DNA of 64,000 nt, taken from positions 3,410,001 to 3,474,000 of the forward strand of contig NZ_BSVB01000001.1 of NCBI RefSeq assembly GCF_030161895.1. Direction: 5' to 3'. The translations under genes and the position numbers were made by a program. Below the pieces are notes generated by a model. It saw only the letters and a program-made list of their open reading frames with translations. It made no database searches and was not told the origin of the DNA. Shown here piece after piece: positions 33,454 through 44,230 of this stretch; the first letter of the stretch is position 1; every line of letters begins with the position of its first letter. The DNA comes from Pseudolysinimonas kribbensis (lineage in GTDB: Bacteria > Actinomycetota > Actinomycetes > Actinomycetales > Microbacteriaceae).

Positions 33454-34242
33454 GTGAGCACAGCGCGCACGCCGTTCATCGCCGGCAACTGGAAGATGAA
33501 CCTCGACCATCTGCAGTCGATCGCCTTCGTGCAGAAGCTGGCCTGGACCCTCCGCGACGCGAAGCTCGACACGAAGGCCGTCGAGGTCGCGGTGTTCCCG
33601 CCCTTCACCGACCTGCGGTCGGTGCAAACGCTCGTCGGGTCCGACGACCTGCCGATCGCCTTCGGCGGGCAGGACCTCTCGAGGTTCGACAGCGGTGCGT
33701 ACACGGGCGAGATCTCGGGTGCGTTCCTCAAGGGTCTCGACTGCCGGTACGTTCTCATCGGCCATTCCGAGCGTCGCGAATATCACGGCGAGACCGACGC
33801 CGACTGCGCCGAGAAGGTCGCCGCCGCGATCCGGCACGGTCTGATCCCCGTGCTGTGCGTCGGCGAGACGGCCGAGGACCTGGAGCGGCATGGCGCCAGC
33901 GCCATCCCGGTCAAGCAGCTCCGCGAGGCGCTCGGTCCGGTGCAGCGCGGCCAGGAGCTCGTCGTGGCCTATGAGCCCGTGTGGGCCATCGGATCCGGTC
34001 AGCCCGCGACTCCGCAGCAGGCGCAGGATGTCGCCGTGACCCTGCGCGGCGAGCTCGCCGAGCTGCTCGGCGACGAGACGGGCGCCGCCACGCGCATCCT
34101 CTACGGCGGATCGGTCAAGTCGTCCAATATCGCATCCTTCATGCGCGAACCCGACATCGACGGTGCGCTCGTGGGCGGGGCCAGCCTCCAGCTCGATGAG
34201 TTCGCGAGCATCGTGCAGTTCCAGAAGCACGTCGTCCTGTAG
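33454..34242 (+). CDS. tpiA: Triosephosphate isomerase
   Basis: Interconverts dihydroxyacetone phosphate and glyceraldehyde-3-phosphate. 262 residues. The catalytic Lys is in 'IAGNWKMNLDH', the electrophilic His in 'YVLIGHSERREYHGE' and the catalytic Glu in 'VVAYEPVWAIGSG'. 'ILYGGSVKSSNI' is the phosphate-binding strand. The GTG start follows GAGGGCACC, 7 bases after the pgk stop. Confidence 0.97.
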   Translation: MSTARTPFIAGNWKMNLDHLQSIAFVQKLAWTLRDAKLDTKAVEVAVFPPFTDLRSVQTLVGSDDLPIAFGGQDLSRFDSGAYTGEISGAFLKGLDCRYVLIGHSERREYHGETDADCAEKVAAAIRHGLIPVLCVGETAEDLERHGASAIPVKQLREALGPVQRGQELVVAYEPVWAIGSGQPATPQQAQDVAVTLRGELAELLGDETGAATRILYGGSVKSSNIASFMREPDIDGALVGGASLQLDEFASIVQFQKHVVL

Positions 34243-34282
34243 GTAGAATCATCCGAGCTTCCCGACCGAAGGGCCCGAACCC

Positions 34283-34528
34283 GTGCAGATCCTCCAGGTG
34301 ATCGTCGAGGTGATCCTCGGCATCACGAGCCTGCTGCTGACGCTGCTCATCCTGCTCCACAAGGGGCGCGGTGGCGGCCTGTCGGACATGTTCGGCGGTG
34401 GCGTGACCTCGAACCTCGGCGCGTCCGGCGTCGCGGAGCGCAACCTCAACCGCATCACGGTCGTGCTCGCGCTCGTCTGGCTCGCGTGCATCGTCGTGCT
34501 CGGGCTCACCATCAAATTCGGCGTCTGA
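34283..34528 (+). CDS. secG: Preprotein translocase subunit SecG
   Basis: An 81-residue accessory subunit of the SecYEG channel. Two membrane helices (about residues 5-25 and 55-77) flank the conserved loop 'LHKGRGGGLSDMFGGG'. The start is GTG 34283 with 'GAAGGGCCCGAACCC' upstream. Its place after tpiA is conserved in actinobacteria. Confidence 0.93.
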   Translation: MQILQVIVEVILGITSLLLTLLILLHKGRGGGLSDMFGGGVTSNLGASGVAERNLNRITVVLALVWLACIVVLGLTIKFGV

Positions 34529-34580
34529 TCCATTCAGAAACCCGACGCCGGGTTCACTACAAGACGGACGGAATCTGACC

Positions 34581-34949
34581 ATGGCATCAGGCGGCAGCGC
34601 GATTCGCGGATCGCGGGTGGGCTCCGGCCCGATGGGCGAGCAGGATCGCGGCTATCACGCGGACCGCGTCGCGATCTCCTACTGGGACGCGCACGGCAAC
34701 GAGACCGTGCGGTACTTCGCCGCGAACCTCCCGGTGGAGGAGATCCCGGACACGATCGACAGCCCCACCACCGGTCTGCCGGCCGGACGTGATCGCGAGA
34801 ACCCGCCGCTGCTGGCCAAGGCCGAGCCGTACAAGACGCACCTGGCGTACGTGAAGGAGCGTCGCACCGACGAGGAGGCGGCCCAGCTCCTCGACGAGGC
34901 GCTCGCGCAGCTGCGTCAGCGCCGCGGCACCGCGTCGCCGTCGAAGTAG
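34581..34949 (+). CDS. rbpA: RNA polymerase-binding protein RbpA
   Basis: An actinobacteria-specific transcription activator of 122 residues that binds the principal sigma factor and the promoter spacer. The N-terminal tail 'GGSAIRGSRVGSGPMGE' is characteristic, as is the core 'VAISYWDAHGNETVRYFAAN' that in other members includes the zinc-site region, and the C-terminal sigma-interaction helix 'TDEEAAQLLDEALAQLRQRR'. No cysteine is seen, so this belongs to the zinc-free type. The gene converges with pgl, with 3 bases between stops. Confidence 0.94.
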   Translation: MASGGSAIRGSRVGSGPMGEQDRGYHADRVAISYWDAHGNETVRYFAANLPVEEIPDTIDSPTTGLPAGRDRENPPLLAKAEPYKTHLAYVKERRTDEEAAQLLDEALAQLRQRRGTASPSK

Positions 34950-34952
34950 CGC

Positions 34953-35755
34953 CTACTCCTCGGGCTTGTCGTCCTCACCCGTCCAGTAGTAGCTGGGGGC
35001 GATGAGGTTCGCCGGCACCTCGGCCGCGGCCTCCTGGTCGACGAAGAAGACCGTACGGCGACGCCCCTCGACCCCCGCGACGGGAACCGAGCTCGCGCTC
35101 GCCCCGGCGAGGGCCAGACCCAGGGCGCCGGCCTTGTCGGAGCCGGCCAGCACCATCCACACCCGGTCGGACGCATTGATGATCGGCAGGGTGAGACTCA
35201 GCCGCTCGGGCGGCGGCTTGGGGAGTCGGTCTCGGCGATGACGACGTGCTCCGTGTCGCGGATGCCGGCATGGTCGGGGAACAGCGAGGCGATGTGCCCG
35301 TCCGGTCCGACGCCGAGGAAGGTCACGTCGAATCGCGGTGCCCGCGCCCTCCGGCGCGCCGGCCAGGAGCTCGGCCGCATAGGCGTCCGCCGCGGCGTGG
35401 ATGTCGGGGTGCTCTCCCGGTGCCGGCAGGCTCTTGATCTGCGCGGCGTCGAGGTTCAGGGCATCGAGCAGGGCCGCCTTGGACTGGGTGTCGTTGCGGT
35501 CCGGATCGCCGTGCGGCAGGTAGCGCTCGTCGCCCCACCAGAAGGTGATCGCCTTCCAATCGACCGTGCCGCACGCGGGGAGTCTGCGATCGCCTGCAGG
35601 ACCGCGGAGCCCATCGAGCCGCCGGTCAAGCACACGTCGGCGTGCCCTCGCTCCTCGAGCACGTCGATGATCTTCGTGACGAACCGCGCCGCGACCGCGC
35701 CGGCCAGGGAGGACTTGTCGGGATGCACGAGCACCCGCCGTTCGTTGGTCGCCAT
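34953..35755 (-). CDS. pgl: 6-phosphogluconolactonase
   Basis: Hydrolyses 6-phosphogluconolactone in the oxidative pentose phosphate path; 268 residues after correction. Conserved blocks are 'DVCLTGGSMGSAVLQAIAD' at the N-terminus, 'ITFWWGDERYLPHGDPDRN', 'VTFLGVGPDGHIASLFPDH' and 'PPPERLSLTLPIINASD'. These blocks lie in different frames. Four lost bases explain this: near the plus-strand GGGG 35577-35580, CCC 35347-35349, CCC 35341-35343 and GGGG 35220-35223. All repairs together give one frame from ATG 35755 to the TAG at 34953. Last gene of tkt-tal-pgi-zwf-opcA-pgl. Confidence 0.9.
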
Positions 35756-35759
35756 GTTC

Positions 35760-36737
35760 TCAGCCCTTCTTCGCGCTGCTCTTCCCGGCACGGGCCGCTG
35801 TGGACGGTGCCGGCAGCTTCGGTATCCCCAACTGCACGACCTCGCCGAAGAGGTCGTCGGGGTCGAGTCGGCGCAGCTCTTCCGCCAGGCAGTCCCGGAG
35901 GCTGCGGCGAGGCAGTGCGATGTCGTGGTCGGGCTGACCCGGCTGCACGAGCGTCGCCACGTTCGGCACGAGCCGCTCGAGGCTGACCGCGCCGGAGGGT
36001 CGCTCGAGGCGCACACCGTGGATCCCGCTGGAGCCGTGGGTCGCGGCGCTCGAGATCTCGAGCCGCGCGTCGACCTCCAGCTCGAGCTGCAGCCAGGCGG
36101 CGAGCAACTCGGTCGACGGGGAGTCGCTCGACCCGGCGACCACCACCGCGGTGACCGGCTCGTACGGCGGCTGATCGAGCACGGCCGCCAGCTGGGCACG
36201 CCAGAGCGTCAGCCGCGTCCACGCGAAGTCGGTGTCGCCCGGCCGGTAGTTCTCGCCGAGCGCCTGAAGCGCCTTCACCGGGTTCACCGCCGTCGCGGCG
36301 TCCGTGATGCGCAGCTGCGCGATGCGCCCGAGGGCCGACTCGGCGGGATGTGCCGGGGGATCGCTCGGCCACCACAGCACGACGGGTGCGTCGGGCAGCA
36401 GAAGGCCCATGACCAGGCCCTCCTCGTCGCTCGCGAGCTCGCCGTAGACCCGCAGCACGATGACTTCGCTGGCCCCGGCGTCGCCTCCCACCCGGATCTG
36501 CGCGTCCAGGCGCGGCGCCTCCGAGCGGTCGGTGCCCCGCGAGAGCACGATGACGCGCATCGGGTGCTCGCGCGAGGCGTCGTTGGCCGCCTCGATGGCC
36601 TCCTCCTCCTCGCCGAGCGGGGTCACGATGACGAGCGTGAGCACACGGCCGAGGGCGACGGCGCCGCCCTCCTCGCGGATGCTGACGAGAGCCTTCGACA
36701 CGGCGCTCGTGGTGGTGTCCGGCAGGTCGACGATCAT
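35760..36737 (-). CDS. opcA: Glucose-6-phosphate dehydrogenase assembly protein OpcA
   Basis: A 325-residue partner of G6P dehydrogenase, needed for its activity in cyanobacteria and actinobacteria. The N-terminal 'TTTSAVSKALVSIREEGGAV' and 'VLTLVIVTPLGEEEEAIEAAN' are typical of the family, as is 'LLPDAPVVLWWPSDPPAHP'. I choose ATG 36737, preceded by GGAGGAA at good spacing; an earlier in-frame ATG at 36779 would overlap zwf. It lies between zwf and pgl, as in most actinobacteria. Confidence 0.93.
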   Translation of the reverse strand: MIVDLPDTTTSAVSKALVSIREEGGAVALGRVLTLVIVTPLGEEEEAIEAANDASREHPMRVIVLSRGTDRSEAPRLDAQIRVGGDAGASEVIVLRVYGELASDEEGLVMGLLLPDAPVVLWWPSDPPAHPAESALGRIAQLRITDAATAVNPVKALQALGENYRPGDTDFAWTRLTLWRAQLAAVLDQPPYEPVTAVVVAGSSDSPSTELLAAWLQLELEVDARLEISSAATHGSSGIHGVRLERPSGAVSLERLVPNVATLVQPGQPDHDIALPRRSLRDCLAEELRRLDPDDLFGEVVQLGIPKLPAPSTAARAGKSSAKKG

Positions 36738-36750
36738 GCGTTCCTCCAGC

Positions 36751-38294
36751 TCACGGCCGTCTCCAGACCCGTCCGTCACGAGCCAGGAGCTCGTCCGCGG
36801 ATGTGGGGCCCCAGGTGCCGGGCTTGTACTGCTCGAGCGGCCCGCCGAGCGAGGACCAGTACTCCTCGATCGGGTCGAGGATCTTCCAGCTCAGCTCCAC
36901 CTCCTGGTGGCGCGGGAAGAGGGGCGGATCCCCGAGGAGCACGTCGAGGATCAACCGCTCGTACGCCTCCGGGCTCGCCTCGGTGAACGCATGCCCGTAC
37001 CCGAAGTCCATCGTCACGTCGCGCACCTGCATGCCGGCCCCGGGCACCTTGGAGCCGAAGCGGATCGTGACGCCCTCGTCGGGCTGCACCCGGATGACGA
37101 GCGCGTTCTGGCCGAGCGCCGAGGTCTGCGCCTCGGCGAACAGGTACTGCGGCGCCCGCTTGAAGACGACCGCGATCTCGGTCACCCGACGGCCGAGGCG
37201 CTTGCCGGCCCGCAGGTAGAAGGGCACGCCCGCCCAGCGCCGGGTGTTGACGTTGAGCTTGATGGCCGCATAGGTCTCGGTGACCGACTGCGGGTTCATC
37301 CCGTCCTCGTCGAGGAAGCCGACGACCTTCTCGCCCCCTGCCATCCCGCGGAGTACTGCCCCCGGGCCGTGGCGGTCGAGAGGTCTGCGGGCAGGTGGAC
37401 GGCGGAGAGCACCTTCTCCTTCTCGGCGCGCAGATCGGCGGCGTCGAACGACACCGGCTCCTCCATCGCGGTGAGAGCGAACAGCTGCAGCAGGTGGTTC
37501 TGGATGACGTCGCGCGCCGCCCCGATGCCGTCGTAGTACCCCGCGCGGCCCCCGACGCCGATGTCCTCGGCCATCGTGATCTGCACGTGATCGACGTAGT
37601 TGGCGTTCCAGATCGGTTCGTACAGCTGGTTGGCGAAGCGCAGCGCCAGGATGTTCTGGACCGTCTCCTTGCCGAGGTAGTGGTCGATCCGGAACACCGA
37701 GTCCGGCGGGAACACCGACTCGACGACGTCGTTGAGCTCCCGTGCGGTCGTCAGGTCGGACCCGAACGGCTTCTCGATGACGACGCGCCGCCACTCGCCG
37801 TCCTTCGGATCGGCCAGCCCGGAGCGCTTGAGCTGCTCGGTCACCTGGGGGAACGACTTCGGCGGGATCGAGAGGTAGAACGCGTGGTTGCCCATCGTGC
37901 CCCGCGTCTCGTCGAGTTCGGTGAGCGTCGATTTCAGCCGGTCGAAGGCCGCGTCGTCGTCGAACTCGCCCTGGACGAAGCGCACCCCCTCACGCAGCTG
38001 CTTCCATACGTCCTCGTCGAACGGTGTGCGGGCGTACTGCTTGACGGCCTCGTAGACGACCTTCTCGAAGTCCTGGTCGTCCCATTCGCGACGGGCGAAT
38101 CCCACCAGGGCGAACCCGGGCGGCAGGAGCCCGCGGTTGGCCAGGTCGTAGACCGCCGGCATGAGCTTCTTACGCGACAGGTCGCCCGTCACGCCGAAGA
38201 TCACGAGGCCGCTCGGCCCCGCGATCCGGCTGAGCCGGCGATCGCTGGCCGCGCGCAGCGGGTTGCGGCCGGGCCCGATCTCCACCGGTGGCAT
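36751..38294 (-). CDS. zwf: Glucose-6-phosphate dehydrogenase
   Basis: Oxidises glucose-6-phosphate to the lactone, forming NADPH. 514 residues after correction. The dinucleotide site is 'VIFGVTGDLSRKKLMPAVY'; 'VIEKPFGSDLTTARELN' and the active-site signature 'FRIDHYLGKETVQNILALRF' follow. The frame breaks in the plus-strand C run 37334-37338; one base gives 'GWQGGEKVVGFLDEDG'. ATG 38294 overlaps the pgi stop (ATGA). Part of the minus-strand pentose phosphate operon, upstream of its partner opcA. Confidence 0.95.
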
Positions 38295-39912
38295 CAGCCC
38301 GCCCGGGTCGCGCCGAGCGCCGAGCGGACGGCGTCGAACCCGGCGTCGATGTCGGTCAGCGTCAGGGTGAGCACCGGCCGGCCGTGATCGGCGAGCACGC
38401 TCGCGTCGCCGGCGGCCTGAGCGCGGATCAGCTGCCCGAAAGTGAACGGACGGTCCGGGATCGCGAGATCGTCGGCCGGCGCCGTCACCGAGGTGAGCTG
38501 GAGGAACACGCCGACGGCGGGGCCGCCCTTGTGGAACTGCCCGGTCGAGTGCAGGAATCGCGGCCCCCAGCCGAAGGTGACCGGCCGCTTCGACGCCGCG
38601 GCCGCCAGGTCGCGCAGCTGGGCGAACTCCGGGTGGTCGACGCGATCGAGGTAGGCCTGGATGGCGACGTAGCCGTCCTCGGGGAGCGCTGCGAGCAGGG
38701 CGTCGATCGCCGCCTCGACGCTCGTGCCGTCGATCGTGAGGCCCCCGGCCGTGCGCACCTCGACGGCGCCGTCCGTGAAGACCGGCTCGGTCGGAGCGGG
38801 CTGGGCATCCAGCAGGCCCCGGGCCGCCTTCTTGGCGGACTCGACATCCGGCTGATCGAACGGATTGATGCCGAGCAGCCGTCCCGCGACGGCGACCGCG
38901 TACTCCCAGACCATCAGCTGTCCGCCGAGCGAGCCCGAGATCTCGATCTCGCCGTCGTTGACCTCGTGCGTCGCGCGCTCATCCCGCACGAGACGCACGA
39001 TCTGCAGATCCGGCAGGTTCTCGGACAGCTCCGGCGAGCGGGTGTCAAGCACCACGGGCAGCAGCCCGGTGCCCTGCTTGCCGGTGGACTCCGCGATCAG
39101 CTGCTCGGCCCAGTCCGCGAAGCCGACGATGTGGGTGCCGTCCGCGACGATCCCGAGCTTGTCGCGCAGCGGCTGCGTGCCGCCGATCGCCGCGCCGAGG
39201 ATGAGCCCCGGGTTCTCGGGGCGGTCCAGCGCGAGCTCGAGCAGCACCGCGCCGGCCTCGTCGAGGAGCTCGGCGATGTCGGCCCCGGCGAGGCCACTGG
39301 GCACGAGGCCGAAGGCCGTGAGCGCGGAGTACCGGCCCCCGACGTTCGGGTCGGCGTTGAAGACGCGGTATCCGTCGGCACGAGCGGACTCGTCGAGAGG
39401 GGATCCCGGGTCGGTGACGATGACGATGCGCTCGGTCGGGTCGATGCCCGCCGCACGGAATGCGGCCTCGTAGACGCGCTTCTGACTGTCGGTCTCGACC
39501 GTCGTGCCCGACTTCGACGAGATGACGACCGCGCTCTGGGCGAGCCGGTCGTCGAGCGCGTCCTTCACCTGCTGCGGGTCTGTGCAGTCGAGGACGGTGA
39601 GCTCGACCCCGTAGGTTCGGGTGATGACCTCGGGCGCGAGCGATGATCCGCCCATGCCGCCGAGGACGATGTGGGTGACGCCCTTGCCGTGCAGCTGCTC
39701 GCGCAGCGCGACGATCTCGGCGACGAGCGGCTCGGAGATGGCGACGGCCTCGGTCCAGCCCAGCCGGATGGCGGCCTCGCTCTCGGCATCCGGGCCCCAC
39801 AGGGTCGGGTCGAGGAGGCGATCCCGCCCGCGACGCCGTCGGCGACCAGCTGCGGCACCAGCCGGTCGACCGCTTCCTTCGCGGCCCCGGTGGGGACGAC
39901 CGAGACGGTCAC
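38294..39912 (-). CDS. pgi: Glucose-6-phosphate isomerase
   Basis: Interconverts glucose-6-phosphate and fructose-6-phosphate. 539 residues after correction. It belongs to the actinobacterial short-signature type: '[17 protein letters not shown]', '[18 protein letters not shown]' and '[17 protein letters not shown]' are the sugar-isomerase (SIS) blocks. The start is GTG 39912, overlapping the tal stop (GTGA). One base is missing near 39811-39818, in the codons after 'GGIAS', giving '[19 protein letters not shown]'. Here the run is short, so this site is less typical of a homopolymer error. Confidence 0.92.
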
Positions 39913-41021
39913 TTGGCCGCCTCGAGCGCCGCGGTCACCGTGTCGAGCAACTCGGTCCACGAGACGTCGAACTTCTCGATGCCCTCCTTCTCGAGGAGCG
40001 CGGTGACGTCGTCGTAGTCGATGCCGACGGCCTTCAGGTCGTCGAAGACCTGCTGCGCGGTGGCGTACGACCCGGTGACGGCATCCCCGTGCAGCTGTAC
40101 GTGGTCGGCGACCGCCTCGAGCGTCTTCTCGGGCATCGTGTTGACCACGTCGGCGACGGCGAGCTCCGTCACGTAGAGCGTGTCGGGCAGCGCCGGGTCC
40201 TTGACGCCCGTGGAGGCCCAGAGCGGACGCTGGGTGTGTGCGCCCGCGGCGAGGAGGGCCTTCGCACGATCGGTCGCGAACTCCTCCTCGTAGAGCTTGT
40301 AGGCGAGCTGGGCGTTCGCGATGCCCAGCTTGCTGCGCAGGGCCTTCGCCTCGTCGGTGCCGATGGCGTCGAGCCGCTTGTCGGTCTCGGTGTCGACCCG
40401 CGACACGAAGAACGAGGCGACGGAGCGGATGGTCGAGAGGTCGATACCCGCCTCCTTGGCCTGCTCGAGGCCGTCGAGGTAGGCCTCGATGACCTGACGG
40501 TGCCGCTCCAGGCTGAAGATCAGGGTGACGTTGACGCTGATGCCCGCCGCGGTCGCCGCGGTGATGGCGCCGAGCCCCTCGACGGTGGCCGGGATCTTGA
40601 CCATGACGTTCGGGCGGTCGACGGCCGACCAGAGCTGCTTGGCCTCCGCGATCGTGCCGTCCGTGTCGCGGGCCAGGCCCGGCTCGACCTCGATCGAGAC
40701 CCGGCCGTCCTGGCCGTCGGTCGCGTCGTAGACCGGTCGGAAGACGTCGCACGCGTCGCGGACGTCACCGGTGGTGATGGCGAACACGGCGTCGGTGACC
40801 GAGGTGCCCGCCTTGGCGAGCTCGGCGACCTTGGCGTCGTAGGCGTTGCCCTTGGCGAGTGCCGTGGCGAAGATCGTGGGGTTGGTGGTGACGCCGACGA
40901 CGTTCCGGTCGGCGATGAGCTCCGTGAGCCCGCCCGAGGCGATCCGCTCACGCGAGAGGTCGTCGAGCCAGATGCTGACGCCGAGCGCCGAGAGTGCTGC
41001 GGTGTTGGTGTTGGGGGCCAT
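39909..41021 (-). CDS. tal: Transaldolase
   Basis: Transfers a dihydroxyacetone unit in the non-oxidative pentose phosphate path. 370 residues, the length of the actinobacterial type 2 enzyme. '[18 protein letters not shown]' and '[16 protein letters not shown]' are the N-terminal signatures; the Schiff-base Lys lies in '[18 protein letters not shown]'. The ATG start at 41021 is preceded by AGGAACC on the minus strand. The frame is intact. Confidence 0.96.
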   Translation of the reverse strand: MAPNTNTAALSALGVSIWLDDLSRERIASGGLTELIADRNVVGVTTNPTIFATALAKGNAYDAKVAELAKAGTSVTDAVFAITTGDVRDACDVFRPVYDATDGQDGRVSIEVEPGLARDTDGTIAEAKQLWSAVDRPNVMVKIPATVEGLGAITAATAAGISVNVTLIFSLERHRQVIEAYLDGLEQAKEAGIDLSTIRSVASFFVSRVDTETDKRLDAIGTDEAKALRSKLGIANAQLAYKLYEEEFATDRAKALLAAGAHTQRPLWASTGVKDPALPDTLYVTELAVADVVNTMPEKTLEAVADHVQLHGDAVTGSYATAQQVFDDLKAVGIDYDDVTALLEKEGIEKFDVSWTELLDTVTAALEAAK

Positions 41022-41064
41022 GATTCCTGGTTCCTGTCGGAGGTGGTGGCGGGATGGTGACGGC

Positions 41065-43163
41065 TTATGCCGATGCCGCGGCGATGGATTCCTTCGCGGC
41101 GGCGACGGCCGCCTCCGCGGTGAGACCGAACTTCTGGTACAGGGTCTTGTAGTCGGCCGAGGCGCCGTAGTGCTCGATCGAGACGTGGCGACCGGCGTCG
41201 CCGAGCAAGGGTGCCCAGGTCAGGGCGAGCCCGGCCTCGATCGAGACGCGCGCCCTGACCGCCGTCGGCAGCACCGACTCGCGATAGGCCGCATCCTGCT
41301 CGGCGAACCACTCCTGGCTCGGCACGGAGACGACCCGTGCGTGCACGCCGTCGGCCTCGAGCTGCTCGCGGGCAGCGAGGGCGATCTGCACCTCGGACCC
41401 GGTCGAGAGCAGGATCACATCCGGCGCACCGCCCTGCGCCTCGGCGAGCACGTAGGCGCCCTTCGCGACGTTCGACGCGGCCGCCAGCGTGTCGCCGGAT
41501 GCCGCCCCGTCGCCGCGCGCGAAGACCGGCAGGTTCTGTCGGCTGAGCACGATCCCGGCGGGTCCGACCCGGCGCTCGAGCATGGTCTTCCACGCCCAGG
41601 CGACCTCGTTCGCGTCGGCGGGGCGCACGATCTCGAGGTTGGGGATCGCGCGCAGCGCCGTGAGCTGCTCGACCGGCTGGTGGGTGGGGCCGTCCTCGCC
41701 GAGCGCGACCGAGTCGTGCGTCCAGACGTAGATCGAGGGCACCTTCATGAGCGACGCCAGCCGCACCGCGGGCCGCATGTAGTCGCTGAAGATGAGGAAC
41801 GTCGCCCCGAACGGCCGGGTGTTGCCGTGCAGCACGATGCCGCTGAGGATCGACGCCATCGCGTGCTCGCGGATGCCGAAGTGCAGCACGCGCCCGTAGG
41901 GCGAACCGGACCACATCGCCGTGCTCCGCTCGGGCGGCAGGAAGGACTCGGCGTCCTCGATCGTCGTGTTGTTGGACTCGGCGAGGTCGGCCGAGCCGCC
42001 CCACAGCTCCGGCATGACGGCGGCGATCGCGTTGATGACCTTGCCCGACGCCGCACGCGTCGACACGTCCTTGCCCGGCTCGAAGACCGGCAGCACGTCG
42101 GCCACGCCCTCCGGCGCGGCGCCCGACGACAGCCGGTCGAGGAGCTTCTTGCGGTCGGCGTTCGCCACGGCCCACGCATCGAAGCGCTCCTGCCAGGCCG
42201 CCTTGAACTCCTGGATCCGGTCGTGCGACGCCCGGGTGTGCTCGAGCACGGCCGGGTCGACGTCGAACGACTTCTCGGGATCGAAGCCGAGGGCCTTCTT
42301 GAGGCCGGCGACCTCGTCGGCGCCCATCGCCGATCCATGGATCTTGCCGGTGTTCTGCTTGGTCGGCGACGGCCAGCCGATGATCGTCTTGAGCACGATG
42401 AGGGACGGCTGGGTGGTGTTGGCCTTGGCGGTCTCGATCGCGTCCCAGAGCTTGTGCACGTCCTCGACGTAGCCGGCCTTGGTGTTCCAGTCGACCGTCT
42501 GCACCTGCCAGCCGTAGGCGGCGTAGCGGGCGGCGACATCCTCGCTCAGCGCGATGTTGGTGTCGTCCTCGATCGAGATCTGGTTGCTGTCGTAGAAGGC
42601 GATCAGATTGCCGAGCTGCTGCACGCCGGCGAGCGACCCCGCCTCGCTCGTGACGCCCTCCTCGATGTCGCCATCGCTCGCGATGACGTACACGTGGTGG
42701 TCGAAGGGGCTCTCGCCCTGCGCGGCATCCGGGTCGAACAGGCCGCGCTCGTAGCGCTGCGCGTACGCGAAGCCGACCGACGAGGCGAGCCCCTGGCCGA
42801 GCGGGCCGGTGGTGATCTCGACGCCGGGGGTGTGCCCGTACTCGGGATGGCCGGGGTCTTCGACCCCCACGTGCGGAGCGCCTCGAGGTCGTCGAGCTCG
42901 AGCCCGGACCCCTCGAGGAAGAGCTGGATGTACTGCGTCAGCGAGCTGTGGCCGGCGGACAGGATGAACCGGTCGCGCCCGAGCCACTGCAGGTCCTTCG
43001 GGTCGCGGCGCATGACCTTCTGGAAGAGGAGGTAGGCGAGCGGCGCGAGGCTGATCGCGGTGCCCGGATGCCCGTTCCCCACCTTCTCGACGGCGTCGGC
43101 GGCGAGGATCTTGACGGTGTCGACCGCCTTCTGATCGATGGCGTCCCATGTAAGAGCAGTCAC
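41065..43163 (-). CDS. tkt: Transketolase
   Basis: Thiamine diphosphate enzyme moving two-carbon units between sugars. 699 residues after correction. The N-terminal '[19 protein letters not shown]' and '[18 protein letters not shown]' contact the cofactor; '[18 protein letters not shown]' is the ThDP/Mg motif; '[15 protein letters not shown]' and '[19 protein letters not shown]' complete the active site. One base is missing in the plus-strand GGGG 42853-42856; repair gives '[20 protein letters not shown]'. GTG 43163 lies 8 bases after a minus-strand TAGGAT (43177-43172), the likely -10 of the whole tkt-to-pgl operon. Confidence 0.95.
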
Positions 43164-43261
43164 GTTCCTTGATCCTAGTGAGAGGCCGGAACTCGCGCCG
43201 ACCGAGCGTTGCCCCGTCCAGTCGACTCCCGGGGAGTACGGGCCGGGTGCCGCGCGTCGCC

Positions 43262-43267
43262 TAAACT
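43262..43267 (+). promoter_or_regulatory. -10 element for ctaB
   Basis: TAAACT ends 6 bases before ATG 43274, giving a leaderless ctaB message. It is divergent from the tkt promoter across 110 bases. Confidence 0.5.
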
Positions 43268-43273
43268 GGCCGC

Positions 43274-44230
43274 ATGCAGGAGGCCGTGGCGACTCCGGCC
43301 GCGCCGCCGGCCGGGCGTGCCGGCCGACCCCGGATCCCGCTCGGACGCAAGCTCCTGGCCTACGTCGCGCTCACGAAGCCGCGCGTGATCGAGCTGCTGC
43401 TCGTGACGACCGCGCCCGTGATGGTGCTCGCCGCACACGGCATCCCGAATCTGTGGACCGTGCTGGCGACGCTGGTCGGCGGCACGCTCAGCGCGGGCTC
43501 GGCGAACGCCTTCAACTGCTACATCGACCGCGACATCGATCGCGTGATGAAGCGCACCCAGAAGCGCCCGCTCGTGACCGGCGACCTGCGCGACGTCGAG
43601 GCGCTGGCGTTCGCCTGGATCTCGGGCGCGGTGTCGATCGCCTGGCTGTGGTTCTTCACGACGCCGCTCGCGGCGATCCTGTCGTTCGCGGCGATCGCGT
43701 TCTACGTGCTCATCTACACGCTGATCCTCAAGCGGCGCACCCCGCAGAACATCGTCTGGGGCGGCGCGGCGGGCTGCATGCCCGTGCTCATCGGCTGGGC
43801 GGCCGTGACCGGCTCGCTCGACTGGGCCCCCGTCATCCTGTTCGGGATCGTGTTCCTGTGGACGCCGCCGCACTACTGGCCGCTGTCGATGCGCTACAAG
43901 GAGGATTACGCCTCGGTGCACGTGCCGATGCTGGCCGTCGTTCGCACCCGCACCGCGGTTGGGATGCAGGTCGTGCTGTACGCGTGGGCGACGGTGGCGT
44001 GCTCGCTCCTGCTGATCCCGATCGCCGGCATGGGGGTGCTGTACAGCGTGTCCGCGGTCCTGTCCGGAGCGTGGTTCCTGCTCGAGTCGCACCGGCTCTA
44101 CGCCAACGCCATCCGCGACGGCGAGATCAAGCCGATGCGGGTGTTCCACGCGAGCATCACCTACCTCACGATCGTGTTCATCGCGGTCGGTCTCGACCCG
44201 CTGCTGCACCTGGCCATCCCGCTTCCGTGA
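43274..44230 (+). CDS. ctaB: Protoheme IX farnesyltransferase (heme O synthase)
   Basis: A 318-residue UbiA-family membrane prenyltransferase that attaches farnesyl to heme B, making heme O for cytochrome oxidase. About nine hydrophobic spans. The first Asp-rich motif is '[24 protein letters not shown]', shortened here to its key part [12 protein letters not shown]; '[15 protein letters not shown]' is the second conserved loop. ATG 43274 has a leaderless -10. The stop overlaps the ctaA start. Confidence 0.95.
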   Translation: MQEAVATPAAPPAGRAGRPRIPLGRKLLAYVALTKPRVIELLLVTTAPVMVLAAHGIPNLWTVLATLVGGTLSAGSANAFNCYIDRDIDRVMKRTQKRPLVTGDLRDVEALAFAWISGAVSIAWLWFFTTPLAAILSFAAIAFYVLIYTLILKRRTPQNIVWGGAAGCMPVLIGWAAVTGSLDWAPVILFGIVFLWTPPHYWPLSMRYKEDYASVHVPMLAVVRTRTAVGMQVVLYAWATVACSLLLIPIAGMGVLYSVSAVLSGAWFLLESHRLYANAIRDGEIKPMRVFHASITYLTIVFIAVGLDPLLHLAIPLP